In this document: piece after piece, positions 51,265 through 60,163 of the stretch
How positions within the stretch are numbered: the first letter of the stretch is position 1
How the letters are laid out: each line of letters begins with the position of its first letter
Assembly: GCA_021792615.1 (NCBI GenBank)
Contig: JAJYUJ010000001.1
Location: forward strand, 1 to 64,000
DNA from: a bacterium
GTDB lineage: Bacteria > JAMCPX01
Length of the DNA stretch: 64,000 nucleotides
Direction: 5' to 3'
Notes under the pieces: model-generated
What the model was told of the DNA's origin: nothing
The model's database searches: none
The model's input: the letters and a program-made list of their open reading frames with translations, nothing else
Position numbers and translations under genes: made by a program

Positions 51265-51798
51265 ATGATAAACCTTATTTTAAAAACAATAAGGACCCCA
51301 AAAAATATAATCCCGGTTAATATCGATGATCCCGAACAGGCGGAAATCATTGCCGTCGGCGAAAAGATACAAGACAAGGTAAAGCGATTGTTCAGAGGTT
51401 CCCTTTCCATAAGACAGATAGATGCGGGTTCCGACAATGCCTGCGAACAGGAACTCGTCGCCCTTTCCAATGCCTTCTATGATGTTGAACGTTTTGGTAT
51501 CCATTTTGTTGCCTCCCCGAAACATGCGGATATGCTTATGGTAACCGGCCCTGTAACGAGGAACATGGCAAAAGCACTGCGGCGGGCGTATGAAGCTACG
51601 CCCGATCCAAAGATTGTAGTGGTTGTCGGAGACGATGCAATAAACGGCGGTATTTATAGAGGCGCTTATGCGGTGCTGGATGGGGTGGATACCATAGTGC
51701 CGGTGCATTACCAGATTCCCGGAGACCCCCCGTCGCCAAAAACCATTCTCTATCACCTTCTCAAAATTTTTGACACACTGGACAGGAAGCTATTATAA
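51265..51798 (+). CDS. NuoB/HyfI-like subunit with N2-cluster cysteines replaced by Asp
   Basis: 177 aa. Alignment by eye with HyfI/NuoB: DAGSDNACEQEL for the family CNGCEIE loop, FGIHFVASPKHADMLMVTGPVT, then VVVGDDAINGGIY for GxCGxxGG and VHYQIPGDPPSPK for the IPGCPP motif. Of the four [4Fe-4S] ligands only Cys60 is left; positions 57, 124 and 154 are Asp. The fold signature is intact, so it is not a random pseudogene, but it cannot bind the usual N2 cluster. It is the first gene of the operon and would form the membrane-facing connecting subunit next to the NuoH-like and NuoD-like subunits. HyfI-like naming is by homology only. Confidence 0.88.
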   Translation: MINLILKTIRTPKNIIPVNIDDPEQAEIIAVGEKIQDKVKRLFRGSLSIRQIDAGSDNACEQELVALSNAFYDVERFGIHFVASPKHADMLMVTGPVTRNMAKALRRAYEATPDPKIVVVVGDDAINGGIYRGAYAVLDGVDTIVPVHYQIPGDPPSPKTILYHLLKIFDTLDRKLL

Positions 51799-51803
51799 AT
51801 ACC

Positions 51804-53855
51804 ATGCTCTCTACCGTTACCTCCTCCATGGGTTTTATTGTCCTGTTGTCGCTGTTTGCCGCGGGTGCGGCCGGTGCTTTCGTGCTGCGAAAACATGACG
51901 CGCCAGCCAATGCGTGGACCAGCCTGTTTTCGATTGCCGGCTCCTCGTGGGGCATATTCTTTGCACTTTCCGTTTTCATCACCGGGCACGATCTAACCTT
52001 TGCCGCCGGAACAGCGATTTTCCCGCTCCTTTCCCTGTCATTTCATATCGACAAGCTGTCCGCCTTTTTCATTTTTGTTGTTTCTTTGATAGCCCTCTTT
52101 TCTTCTCTGTACGGGATCGGATATGTAAAACATTATTATAAGACGTACAGCATCGGCGCTCTTGGATTTTTTTACAATCTGTTCATTGCGGGTATGCTCC
52201 TCGTGGTATCCGCCTCCAACGGGATCTTTTTCCTTATTGCATGGGAAATCATGTCCGTTACGTCTTATTTCCTTGTCGTGTTTGACCGCAACGATGAGAA
52301 CAATGTTAAGGCAGGGTTCCTCTATCTCATCATGACCCATGTCGGTACGGCTTTTATTATTCTTGCCTTTTTACTGTTTTATAAATTTACCGGCTCATTT
52401 GATTTTGAAACCGTGAAAGCCGGCGCTGCGCTTATTCCTCTATCGGCAAAAAACGCCATTTTTTTGCTAGCCCTGATCGGTTTTGGCACAAAAGCGGGCA
52501 TCGTACCGTTCCATATCTGGCTTCCGGGTGCCCATCCGGCAGCTCCTTCCCACGTCTCTGCGTTGATGTCCGGTGTCATGATTAAAACCGGCATTTATAT
52601 GCTCATCAGGATTTTTCTCGGTATGCTCCAGCCGGTTCCCGTCTGGTGGGGGCTTACGGTGCTCATTGTCGGCTCGGTGTCTTCCTTACTCGGTGTTTTA
52701 TACGCGCTTACCGAGCATGACATCAAAAAACTCCTGGCGTATCACAGCATCGAGAACATCGGGATCATCCTGCTCGGGCTTGGAAGCGCACTTACTTTTT
52801 CTTCGCTCGGCATGCCGTCGCTTGCACTCCTCGGACTCATTGCAGCGCTCTTTCATACCTTGAATCACGCTGTCTTTAAATCCCTGCTTTTCTTAAGTTC
52901 TGGTTCGGTCATCAACCAAACACATACGCGGAACATGGAAGAATACGGCGGGCTTATCCGCTTTATGCCGCAGACAGCTTTTTTCTTCCTGGTGGGTGCC
53001 ATGGCAATATCCGCCCTGCCTCCGTTGAACGGATTTTTTAGCGAATGGCTGACATTTCAGTCTCTTTTCCAGGGAATAACAATGAAGGCTTTTTCCGTAA
53101 AATGGACTTTTATACTGGCGTCCGGAGCACTCGCGTTTACCGGAGGACTCGCGCTCGCTTGTTTTGTAAAGGCGTTCGGTGCAACATTCCTTGCACGTCC
53201 AAGGGGTCCGGAAGTCGCTCATGCAAAGGAGTCATCACTCTCTTTGCGTGCGGCTATGGGGGCTCTTGCTCTCCTGTCCGTTTTATTCGGAATATTTTCC
53301 GGATACCTGATACCTTTTATTGAAAGCATCGGAAGCGGGCTTGGTGCTTTTCAAAACGCCCCATCGTTTGTGAACGTGTCCCCGGGTCTGGGCATTACCG
53401 TGGGGAATGGTTTTTCATCCGTTTCCGCACCGGCGCTTTTGTTGGCATTTGCCGGTGTTATTTCTCTTGTTGTCGTTACCGTCAAGTTTATCATCAACAG
53501 GACGCAGAGGGTCAAGATCGGCGCCACATGGGATTGCGGTACCGACTTAACGCAGCGCATGGAAATAACCGCTACCGGGTTTGCCCGTTCGATCATCCTT
53601 ATCTTTAAGGGCGTGCTCAAACCGAGTATCCAGAAAGAAATCGAATACAATGATTCCAAAAGCAGGTATTTACCGAAAACCAGGACCGTCATTCTCGGGG
53701 TCAGCGATGTATACGGGTCTTATGTTTATAAACCCTTGCGTAAGATGATTACCGGATTATCCGAGCGCGCGAAGGACATCCAAAGCGGAAACATAAATGC
53801 CTACATTTCCTATATCTTCATCGCGCTGCTCGCCGCTTTATTTTTGGTGCTCTGA
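51804..53855 (+). CDS. HyfB/NuoL-like proton-channel subunit
   Basis: 683 aa, about 14-16 membrane helices. Channel residues of the antiporter fold are present: Glu in LIAWEIMSVTSYFLV, Lys in IGFGTKAGIVPFHIWLPGAHPAAPS, Lys in KKLLAYHSIENIG and Lys in HTLNHAVFKSLLFL. C-terminal soluble loop GATWDCGTDLTQRMEITATGFARS is of the Hyf/Hyc type. Like HyfB it ends with a further membrane helix. It starts 5 nt after the NuoB-like gene and should translocate H+ or Na+ in the membrane arm. Confidence 0.93.
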   Translation: MLSTVTSSMGFIVLLSLFAAGAAGAFVLRKHDAPANAWTSLFSIAGSSWGIFFALSVFITGHDLTFAAGTAIFPLLSLSFHIDKLSAFFIFVVSLIALFSSLYGIGYVKHYYKTYSIGALGFFYNLFIAGMLLVVSASNGIFFLIAWEIMSVTSYFLVVFDRNDENNVKAGFLYLIMTHVGTAFIILAFLLFYKFTGSFDFETVKAGAALIPLSAKNAIFLLALIGFGTKAGIVPFHIWLPGAHPAAPSHVSALMSGVMIKTGIYMLIRIFLGMLQPVPVWWGLTVLIVGSVSSLLGVLYALTEHDIKKLLAYHSIENIGIILLGLGSALTFSSLGMPSLALLGLIAALFHTLNHAVFKSLLFLSSGSVINQTHTRNMEEYGGLIRFMPQTAFFFLVGAMAISALPPLNGFFSEWLTFQSLFQGITMKAFSVKWTFILASGALAFTGGLALACFVKAFGATFLARPRGPEVAHAKESSLSLRAAMGALALLSVLFGIFSGYLIPFIESIGSGLGAFQNAPSFVNVSPGLGITVGNGFSSVSAPALLLAFAGVISLVVVTVKFIINRTQRVKIGATWDCGTDLTQRMEITATGFARSIILIFKGVLKPSIQKEIEYNDSKSRYLPKTRTVILGVSDVYGSYVYKPLRKMITGLSERAKDIQSGNINAYISYIFIALLAALFLVL

Positions 53856-53858
53856 ATT

Positions 53859-54791
53859 ATGATGACACTCTTATGGACAATGCAATTTATCATGGTGCCG
53901 GCGGTAGCACCTCTCTGTGCGGGCATTATTAAAAAACTCAAGGCCAGGCTTCAAGGCCGGGAGGGTGCGGGTATCTTTCAGCCGTACAAAGATATAAAAA
54001 AACTCCTCTATAAGGACGAGGTGATCAGCAGGGACGCCTCCTGGGTCTTCCGATATGCGCCGTACATCATCTTTGCCGTGACCGTTGTCGCCGGTGCAAG
54101 CATCCCGCTCTTCGCGTCCTTCCTCAAAAACACCCTGACGGGCGATTTGCTGGTTATCATCTATACGCTTTCCATCGGCACGTTCTTCCTGGCGCTTGCG
54201 GGTATGGACACGGGGAGTGCTTTCGGAGGATTTGGTGCGAGCCGTGAGATGACTGTTTCCGCACTCGCAGAAGGAGGACTTATATTCTCGCTCTTGACCG
54301 TCGCTCTTGTGAGCGGGACCACCAATCTGTTTGCCGTTTCCGGCACCGGTATGTTTACTCTGGGACGGTCTTTCCTTCCCAGGATATTGGCGTTCGGCGG
54401 GTTTTTTATCGTGTTGCTTGCCGAGACCGGACGCTTCCCTTTCGATAATCCCGCAACGCATCTTGAGCTGACCATGATCCATGAAGCCATGATTCTGGAA
54501 TATTCGGGAAAAAGACTTGCGCTTATGGAATGGGCATCGGCAAACAAACTCTTTATCTTTGCAGCCATGGTGGCGAACCTCTTTTTCCCCTGGGGTATTG
54601 CGCAGAGTCCGGATGCGATTGCGGTTATCCTCGGTATAACCACATTTGGCATTAAAATATTCCTTTTTTGTATCGTTATTGCCGCGCTGGAATCAAGCAT
54701 GGCCAAGTTCAGATTCTTCCGGCTGCCGGACCTTTTAATCCTCTCCTTTATTCTGAATGCCATTGCGATCGGGCTGGTCTTTCCATTATGA
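53859..54791 (+). CDS. HyfC/NuoH-like membrane anchor subunit
   Basis: 310 aa with about 8 membrane helices. Conserved loop residues of NuoH/HyfC are present: GIFQPYKDIKKLLYKDEVI, GASREMTVSALAEGGLIFS, LLAETGRFPFDNPATHLELTMIHEAMILEYSG. The acidic residues of these loops form the half-channel that couples the soluble arm to proton pumping in complex I. It begins 3 nt after the NuoL-like gene and overlaps the HyfE-like gene by 4 nt. Confidence 0.93.
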   Translation: MMTLLWTMQFIMVPAVAPLCAGIIKKLKARLQGREGAGIFQPYKDIKKLLYKDEVISRDASWVFRYAPYIIFAVTVVAGASIPLFASFLKNTLTGDLLVIIYTLSIGTFFLALAGMDTGSAFGGFGASREMTVSALAEGGLIFSLLTVALVSGTTNLFAVSGTGMFTLGRSFLPRILAFGGFFIVLLAETGRFPFDNPATHLELTMIHEAMILEYSGKRLALMEWASANKLFIFAAMVANLFFPWGIAQSPDAIAVILGITTFGIKIFLFCIVIAALESSMAKFRFFRLPDLLILSFILNAIAIGLVFPL

Positions 54792-55435
54792 ATATCTGGG
54801 TTTTGCGATTATTGCTTGAGATAGTTTTTTTGACCGTTGTCTTCCTGCACCTCGTAAAAAAGAATTACGGGGCCGTGCTCGCGTATACGATCCAGTCCCT
54901 CGCGATTGTTGCGGTACTGTTCAATTCTTTTCTTGAGACGGGCGGAATGTCCCTGCTTCTGATAGCCCTGCTGGCATTGATCGTAAAAGTGATTTTGGCA
55001 CCGCTCTTTTTTGTCCGGATGATCAAAAAAAACGGATTGAGGTTTTCGGTAAGTACCTATCTGAATACACCGCTCACCCTGATAGTGATTGCAGCGATTA
55101 CCGCCATAGCCCACTCCCAAAAACTCGCACCGCTTGCGGATATCGTTCCTGCCAATCATGCACTGCTTTCGCTTGCGCTTTCCGCCATGTTGCTTTCTCT
55201 TGTTTTAATCATCAACCGCAAAGGCGCGCTGTCGCAGATTATCGGTATCCTTTCATTCGAAAACAGCATTATTGCCTTTGCCGTCTTTGCCGGTCTTGAA
55301 CAGTCACCGTCCTTGCAGGCGGGCATTCTGTTCGACCTTTTCGTTTGGCTTGTTATCGCTACGGTATTTATGGCCATGATCTATAAACACTTCGGCTCAC
55401 TGGATGTAACCTCCATGAAACATTTGAAAGATTAA
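54788..55435 (+). CDS. HyfE-like membrane subunit
   Basis: 215 aa; ATG 54788 overlaps the previous stop as ATGA, and the longer ORF from 54668 is out of frame with the HyfC-like gene it overlaps. About 7 membrane helices; LHLVKKNYGAVLAYTIQSLAI at the start and LIINRKGALSQIIGILSFENSIIAFAVFAG in the middle are NuoK/HyfE-like, with Glu in SFENSI aligning with a channel Glu. Together with its neighbours it forms the NuoJK-equivalent part of the membrane arm. Confidence 0.85.
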   Translation: MNIWVLRLLLEIVFLTVVFLHLVKKNYGAVLAYTIQSLAIVAVLFNSFLETGGMSLLLIALLALIVKVILAPLFFVRMIKKNGLRFSVSTYLNTPLTLIVIAAITAIAHSQKLAPLADIVPANHALLSLALSAMLLSLVLIINRKGALSQIIGILSFENSIIAFAVFAGLEQSPSLQAGILFDLFVWLVIATVFMAMIYKHFGSLDVTSMKHLKD

Positions 55436-55439
55436 CCGT

Positions 55440-56882
55440 ATGGAACTCCTTATCATTCTCATATCCCTTTTTACGGCAGCATTGATCGGTATATCGGTCA
55501 GGCACCGGCGCATTATCGAGACCGCTTCGGTTGTTGCTTCGGCAGTCTCGTTTGCGGCGTCGGTTGCTGTCGCACTCAAGGTCGCTTCCTCAGGCAGCTA
55601 TGCACCGTACTCATTTTTTTACGTCGATGCACTCGGTGCTATTGTTATGCTTATCATAGCCTGTGTCGGGTTTGCGGTAACCGTGTATTCGGTTGCATAT
55701 CTCCGGCAGGAAACCGCAAAGAAGATCATCGGGTTCACCAGGGTCAAGCAATATTTTGTTCTGCTGGACCTGTTCATAGTGGCGATGTTTCTTGCGGTCA
55801 CAGCCAGCAGCCCGATAGTAACATGGATTTCCGTAGAGGCCACGACGCTTTCCACCGCATTTCTCATCAGCTTTTACAATAAACCGTCAGCCATGGAAGC
55901 GGCATGGAAGTATCTCATCATTAATTCTATCGGACTGCTGCTCGGATTTTTCGGGACGCTCCTGTATTTCATTCCCCTGAACCCCTTGCGGGGAAGCGGG
56001 CTTATCAGCTGGCAGATGCTTGCGGCCAGTACAGCGCATTTCGATCCGTTGATCGCCAGGATTGCTTTCGTCTTTGTACTGATCGGGTACGGAACGAAGG
56101 CCGGGCTTGTACCGATGCACACATGGCTGCCGGACGCCCACAGTAAAGCACCGGCACCGATCAGCGCACTCCTGTCGGGAGTGCTTCTGAATGTCGCATT
56201 TGTCGTCATCCTCAGATTTAAAGGCATAACCGATGCAGTCGTCGGCAGGTCTTTTTCCCAGGGGTTTTTAATACTGTTCGGTGTAATTTCCATGCTCGTC
56301 GCAGCCTTGATCATTCTTACCCAGGCGAACTATAAACGGCTGCTTGCATATTCAAGCATTGAAAATATGGGTATCCTGTCCCTTGGATTCGGTTTTGGAG
56401 GCCTTGGTGCCTTTGCCGCGATTCTCCATATGATCTACCATGCCCTTGTAAAATCCACACTGTTTCTGTCGGCGGGCACGGTTTTATTAAAGTACAGTTC
56501 AACAAAAATTGCCAGGGTGACCGGAGTGCTTGCTACGCTTACCGTGACGGGTATACTTTTTCTGACAGGGTTTTTCTTTATCACCGGCACCCCGCCGTTC
56601 GGCATATTCCTCACCAAAATATTTATTCTTTCCGCCGGTATAAAAACGCACCCGGTGGCCGTTCTCGTGGCGTTGTTTTCCACGGCAGTCCTGTTTATCG
56701 GGTTCTTCAAACATATTACAGCCATGTTCTTCGGTAAAAAACCGGAGGGAATCAAGGCAGGCGAAGGGAGTGTCTGGCTCGTTGTTCCGCCACTTGCACT
56801 CATTGCCGTTGCTTTTTACCTGAGTTTCCATATTCCGGGATTTTTATTTACCTTAATCAACGGGGCGGTATCACACGAGTGA
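55440..56882 (+). CDS. HyfF/NuoN-like proton-channel subunit
   Basis: 480 aa, about 14 membrane helices. Channel residues: Glu in TWISVEATTLSTAFLISF, Lys in IGYGTKAGLVPMHTWLPDAHSKAPAPISALLSG, Lys in NYKRLLAYSSIENMGI, and MIYHALVKSTLFLSAG. The WLPDAHSKAPAPISALLSG wording is that of HyfF/NuoN-type antiporter subunits. It starts 4 nt after the HyfE-like gene and ends 1 nt before the large-subunit gene. A second ion channel in the complex. Confidence 0.93.
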   Translation: MELLIILISLFTAALIGISVRHRRIIETASVVASAVSFAASVAVALKVASSGSYAPYSFFYVDALGAIVMLIIACVGFAVTVYSVAYLRQETAKKIIGFTRVKQYFVLLDLFIVAMFLAVTASSPIVTWISVEATTLSTAFLISFYNKPSAMEAAWKYLIINSIGLLLGFFGTLLYFIPLNPLRGSGLISWQMLAASTAHFDPLIARIAFVFVLIGYGTKAGLVPMHTWLPDAHSKAPAPISALLSGVLLNVAFVVILRFKGITDAVVGRSFSQGFLILFGVISMLVAALIILTQANYKRLLAYSSIENMGILSLGFGFGGLGAFAAILHMIYHALVKSTLFLSAGTVLLKYSSTKIARVTGVLATLTVTGILFLTGFFFITGTPPFGIFLTKIFILSAGIKTHPVAVLVALFSTAVLFIGFFKHITAMFFGKKPEGIKAGEGSVWLVVPPLALIAVAFYLSFHIPGFLFTLINGAVSHE

Positions 56883-56883
56883 T

Positions 56884-58455
56884 ATGAAGATAGAAACTCT
56901 ACAACAATACGTTCCTATAAACGCAAAGACCGGTATTTCCGGTAATGCCATTATTTTTGAAGTGCCGGTTTTGAACATCAAAGAGATCGCCCTCTCACTG
57001 TACGGCAACGAAGAGCTTTCGCTCAAACTTATTACTGCGACCGATGAAAGAGAAACGCAGGGATGTTTTAAAGTGTGGTACATCTTCGGTGTTCCGAAGG
57101 AGAATGCGTTTATCATTCCTTTTATTCGATTGAAAAATACGGAAGAATTCCCTTCTCTGACTCCCGGCATACATGAAGCCTGGAATTATGAAAGAAAAAT
57201 TCAGACGTTCTTCGGTCTCACGCCGTCCGGTCATCCCGATCCACGGACGATCATCCTTCATGAAAACTGGCCCGGAGACATTTTCCCTCTCAGGAAAGAC
57301 GTTAACTGGCAAACAAGGCCGCCAGAATCGCAGGGAACATATCAATTCCAGAAAGTCGAAGGCGAGGGGATATACGAACTGCCGGTCGGGCCGATCCATG
57401 CCGGCATCATCGAACCGGGGCATTTCCGGTTCAGCGTCGCAGGGGAAGAGATCCTCCTTCTGGAACCACGCCTCGGATATACCCATAAGGGCATCGAAAA
57501 ATTATTCGAGAAGTCACCCCTGGACAAGCAGGTGCGCCTGTCCGAGAAGATCTCGGGCGACAGTTCGTTCAGCCATTCTCTGGCTTTTTGCCAGGCGGTA
57601 GAACAACTGGGAGATAGTGTGGTGCCGCGCCGGGCACGATATCTCCGGGTAATCTATGCAGAACTGGAACGATTGGCAAACCATACAGGCGACCTCGGTG
57701 CGATTATGCTTGATGCGGGTTTTAATTTCGGCGGTGCACAGGGAGCGAGGCTCAGGGAAATCATCATGCAGATAAACGGGAGGATCACCGGGAGCAGGTT
57801 TTTGCGCGGCGTCAATGTTGCCGGCGGGGTTGCGAAAGACATTGCCTCCGGAGAAAAGGATAGATTATCCGGAGAGCTTTCGGCCATAGCAAAAGATTTT
57901 TCCGAAATTATCGAGGTAGCGGAAAACAGCACATCGCTGCTGAACCGTCTGAAAGGTACCGGCGTCGTCTCCTACGGGGTCGCAAAAGATCACGGTGCTG
58001 TAGGGATCGCCGCAAAAGCGGCAGGCATAGAAGGGGACACGCGAATCGATTTTCCGTATGCGGCTTACGATGAACTGCGACCCGATGGGGTAGAAACAGA
58101 ACAGGGCGGTGACGTCTACGCGCGCTTCCTCGTCCGCGTCAAAGAAGTGCGTGCATCGATTGAGATTATTCAGCATGCACTGCATAAACTTCCGGAGGGG
58201 CCTGTCCGGGTGCCCGTGGACACCGCCGCTTTCAGGAAGGACTCGTTTGCAGTAAATGCTGTCGAAGGATGGCGGGGAGAGATCGTGTATTTCATCACAA
58301 CGGATGCGCGGGGAAATATCGCGAGGGTTGCCCCCCGGGATCCCTCGTTTATCAATTGGGCTGTCCTCGGTAATGCCGGGCTTGGTAACGTGGTGCCGGA
58401 TTTCCCCCTGATCAACAAAAGCTTCAATCTGTCGTATTCGGGAAACGATCTGTAA
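56884..58455 (+). CDS. HyfG/NuoCD-like large subunit lacking all NiFe cysteines
   Basis: 523 aa: N-terminal NuoC-like domain (about 1-130, with FGLTPSGHPDPRTIILHENWPGDIFPLRKD) fused to a NuoD/hydrogenase large-subunit domain (ELPVGPIHAGIIEPGHFRFSVAGE, GYTHKGIEKLFEK). The N-terminal CxxC motif reads SGDS (Ser224, Ser227 in EKISGDSSFSHS) and the C-terminal DPCxxC motif reads DPSFIN (Ser488, Asn491). No Ni-Fe site is possible, as in NuoD and in the Ehr group of hydrogenase-related complexes. The fold is otherwise intact. It is the last gene of the six-gene operon; the toxin-antitoxin pair follows after 123 nt. Confidence 0.93.
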   Translation: MKIETLQQYVPINAKTGISGNAIIFEVPVLNIKEIALSLYGNEELSLKLITATDERETQGCFKVWYIFGVPKENAFIIPFIRLKNTEEFPSLTPGIHEAWNYERKIQTFFGLTPSGHPDPRTIILHENWPGDIFPLRKDVNWQTRPPESQGTYQFQKVEGEGIYELPVGPIHAGIIEPGHFRFSVAGEEILLLEPRLGYTHKGIEKLFEKSPLDKQVRLSEKISGDSSFSHSLAFCQAVEQLGDSVVPRRARYLRVIYAELERLANHTGDLGAIMLDAGFNFGGAQGARLREIIMQINGRITGSRFLRGVNVAGGVAKDIASGEKDRLSGELSAIAKDFSEIIEVAENSTSLLNRLKGTGVVSYGVAKDHGAVGIAAKAAGIEGDTRIDFPYAAYDELRPDGVETEQGGDVYARFLVRVKEVRASIEIIQHALHKLPEGPVRVPVDTAAFRKDSFAVNAVEGWRGEIVYFITTDARGNIARVAPRDPSFINWAVLGNAGLGNVVPDFPLINKSFNLSYSGNDL

Positions 58456-58510
58456 GTCCCGGTTCTTGTTCTTTCCGGTTTCCCCGGATTTTATGCAGTC
58501 TTTCGGACTA

Positions 58511-58539
58511 TTGACAAGATACGTGGAGAGTATTATTAT
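58511..58539 (+). promoter_or_regulatory. Promoter of the toxin-antitoxin operon
   Basis: TTGACA (58511-58516), 17-nt spacer and TATTAT (58534-58539) give a near-consensus sigma70-type promoter 40 nt before the antitoxin ATG. Two GGTCAA copies (58552-58557 and 58568-58573) straddle the ribosome site and could be an operator for Phd autoregulation. Confidence 0.55.
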
Positions 58540-58578
58540 AGTCTTAATTCTGGTCAACTATAAAGGAGGTCAATCATA

Positions 58579-58839
58579 ATGAAAACACTGTCATTGTCAG
58601 AAGCGAAGATGAAGCTGAGCGGACTCATTAAAACCATTATCGCGGCGGATGAGGAAATAGTGATCACAAAGAACGGTTCCCCGGCGGCGGTTTTAATAAG
58701 TCCGGATGAATTTGAAAACCTGAAAGAAACGATTGCCGTCCGCTCGGACGTCGCATTGATGGACGAAATCAAAAAAGGAATAAAGGCGTTCAAGAACAAA
58801 AAGACAGCTCTGTACACGCTCGAAGAGCTTTTTAAATAA
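58579..58839 (+). CDS. Phd/YefM-family antitoxin
   Basis: 86 aa. N-terminal DNA-binding half SLSEAKMKLSGLIKTIIAADEEIVITKNGSPAAVLISPDEFENL is the Phd/YefM pattern; the Lys-rich C-terminus would wrap the toxin. AAAGGAGG lies 9 nt before the ATG. The RelE-type toxin gene starts 8 nt after its stop. It probably represses its own promoter, which lies just upstream. Sits downstream of the large-subunit gene, same strand, with its own promoter. Confidence 0.92.
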   Translation: MKTLSLSEAKMKLSGLIKTIIAADEEIVITKNGSPAAVLISPDEFENLKETIAVRSDVALMDEIKKGIKAFKNKKTALYTLEELFK

Positions 58840-58847
58840 CCTGGCAA

Positions 58848-59150
58848 ATGAAAGAGCTGGCACGGGAGCTTATAATCCCCGACGATGTGGCAGAGTTCGT
58901 ACGCAGAATGCACCCGTATCTTAAGAAAAAGATCAAGGCGTCTTTAAAAATCATCATATCCGATCCGGGTTCCGGAAAAACACTGAGAGACGAACTGACC
59001 GGCTTGAGAAGTTTCCGTGTTAGCAGTTTCAGAATAATTTACAGAATTTCCACAAATAAGTTTATAGAGATCGTAGCTATCGGTCCACGGGAACGCATCT
59101 ATGAAGAAACCTTCCGCCTGCTGAAAAAGTCAATGGACATGAAGGGATAG
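58848..59150 (+). CDS. RelE/ParE-superfamily toxin
   Basis: 100 aa with the RelE fold order: helical VAEFVRRMHPYLKKKIKASLKIIISDP, the strand LRSFRVSSFRIIYRIS (R-x-x-x-Y-R-I form) and the final strand KFIEIVAIGPRERIYEE. RelE toxins cut mRNA at the ribosome and ParE toxins poison gyrase; the Arg-rich strand favours RelE-like, but which applies is not certain. The start is ATG at 58848 following CTGGCAA without a clear ribosome site, so translation is likely coupled to the antitoxin 8 nt upstream. Confidence 0.9.
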   Translation: MKELARELIIPDDVAEFVRRMHPYLKKKIKASLKIIISDPGSGKTLRDELTGLRSFRVSSFRIIYRISTNKFIEIVAIGPRERIYEETFRLLKKSMDMKG

Positions 59151-59578
59151 ACCCCGAGTTTTCTGAAATCGAAGAATGAGACCTCATCCGCACCCTTCCC
59201 TACCGGGTGGGTACCCGTTCCCCTGAAAGGGGAAGGGATTGCTACGCCCCCCTGCGGCCATCTTAACAGACTACCCGACAACTTCCTTTTTCTCCCTCTC
59301 TCGACGGGAGGGACTAAGGGAGGGTGATAAATTCATTAAATATCAATATCTTTCACCCCCATTCTTTCTCCCCCGTCAAGGGGGAGAGGTAGTTTTGTGT
59401 ATTGTCGGACAACCTCTTAACTGCAGGGAATTTTAAAACCCCCTTTGTCCCCCTTGACAAGGGGGATGATAAGATAGACCTCATAGACCTAAGCCTGCGC
59501 CTGCATGCAGGCACGAATGGGTACCCCGAAAACGGTAAACAAAGGCCGGATAAATGTGGTATGACAGTGCAGCGGAGT
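59151..59578. repeat. Repeat-filled gap after the toxin-antitoxin genes
   Basis: 428 nt without a gene. It holds an inverted copy of the 335-390 repeat at 59181-59237 (ACCTCATCCGCACCCTTCCC ... GGGGAAGGG), a CCCTCTCTCGACGGGAGGGA palindrome near 59294-59313, TCCCCCGTCAAGGGGGAGAG near 59369-59388 and CCCCCTTGACAAGGGGGA near 59450-59467. The motifs match those at 1-600. The convergent genes on either side could end at these hairpins. Confidence 0.75.
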
Positions 59579-60163
59579 TTACGGGGTGCAGATATACCAT
59601 GCCACCTGTGCTGCGAACGAGCGCATTTCCACGGTACTGAATACGCCCTTCATTTCCTCCTGCGCATGTTGAATGAAGGAGAAATAATTCCCGCCTTCAA
59701 GCCATTCTATAATATCCGAAAGGAATTTTCTTTTTTTATTGTAATCCTGAAAGACGACCTGCACCCGCGCGAGCCGTTTCGCCTCGGTAAAAAAGGCCGG
59801 GCGCTGTTCCTCCGGCAGTCCGTGCGCTACATACGAGGATATCACCAAATCAAAGCTCTTGTCCGCGAACGGTAGTCCCTTGAGTGCGTTTGCGACCATG
59901 AATGATGCGGCGTTTCCTGGGTTGTTCTTTTTCGCGATGCTTATCATCGCGGATGAAGCGTCCACTCCCGTTACTCTGTATCCCATCTCATGGAGGCAGA
60001 AGGCGAGTGCGCCGGTGCCGCAGCCTATGTCAAGAATGCGGGCATTGCCGGGGATGAAAAGTTGCCCGTTTGTCCGTGACAGGATTGTCCTGAAAGAACG
60101 TACCTGATACCTGACAAAGATATTGTACACAGGAGCAATCGTTTCAAAAAGGCCCCGTTTCAT
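59579..60163 (-). CDS. Class I SAM-dependent methyltransferase
   Basis: 194 aa. Rossmann SAM site ARILDIGCGTGALAFCLHEMGYRVTGVDASSAM (motif I and the acidic end of strand 2), motif GLPFADKSFDLVISSYVAHGL (post-I to III), typical of UbiE/Methyltransf_11 proteins. A small C-terminal part ends AAQVAWYICTP. Substrate unknown; shape suggests a small molecule. The ATG overlaps the amidohydrolase stop as ATGA, so the two are an operon, perhaps acting on one compound. Confidence 0.85.
   Translation of the reverse strand: MKRGLFETIAPVYNIFVRYQVRSFRTILSRTNGQLFIPGNARILDIGCGTGALAFCLHEMGYRVTGVDASSAMISIAKKNNPGNAASFMVANALKGLPFADKSFDLVISSYVAHGLPEEQRPAFFTEAKRLARVQVVFQDYNKKRKFLSDIIEWLEGGNYFSFIQHAQEEMKGVFSTVEMRSFAAQVAWYICTP

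Noticed and set aside
56884-58455. Active group 4 NiFe hydrogenase
   Set aside because: All four Ni-Fe ligand positions lack cysteine, so hydrogen chemistry is excluded.
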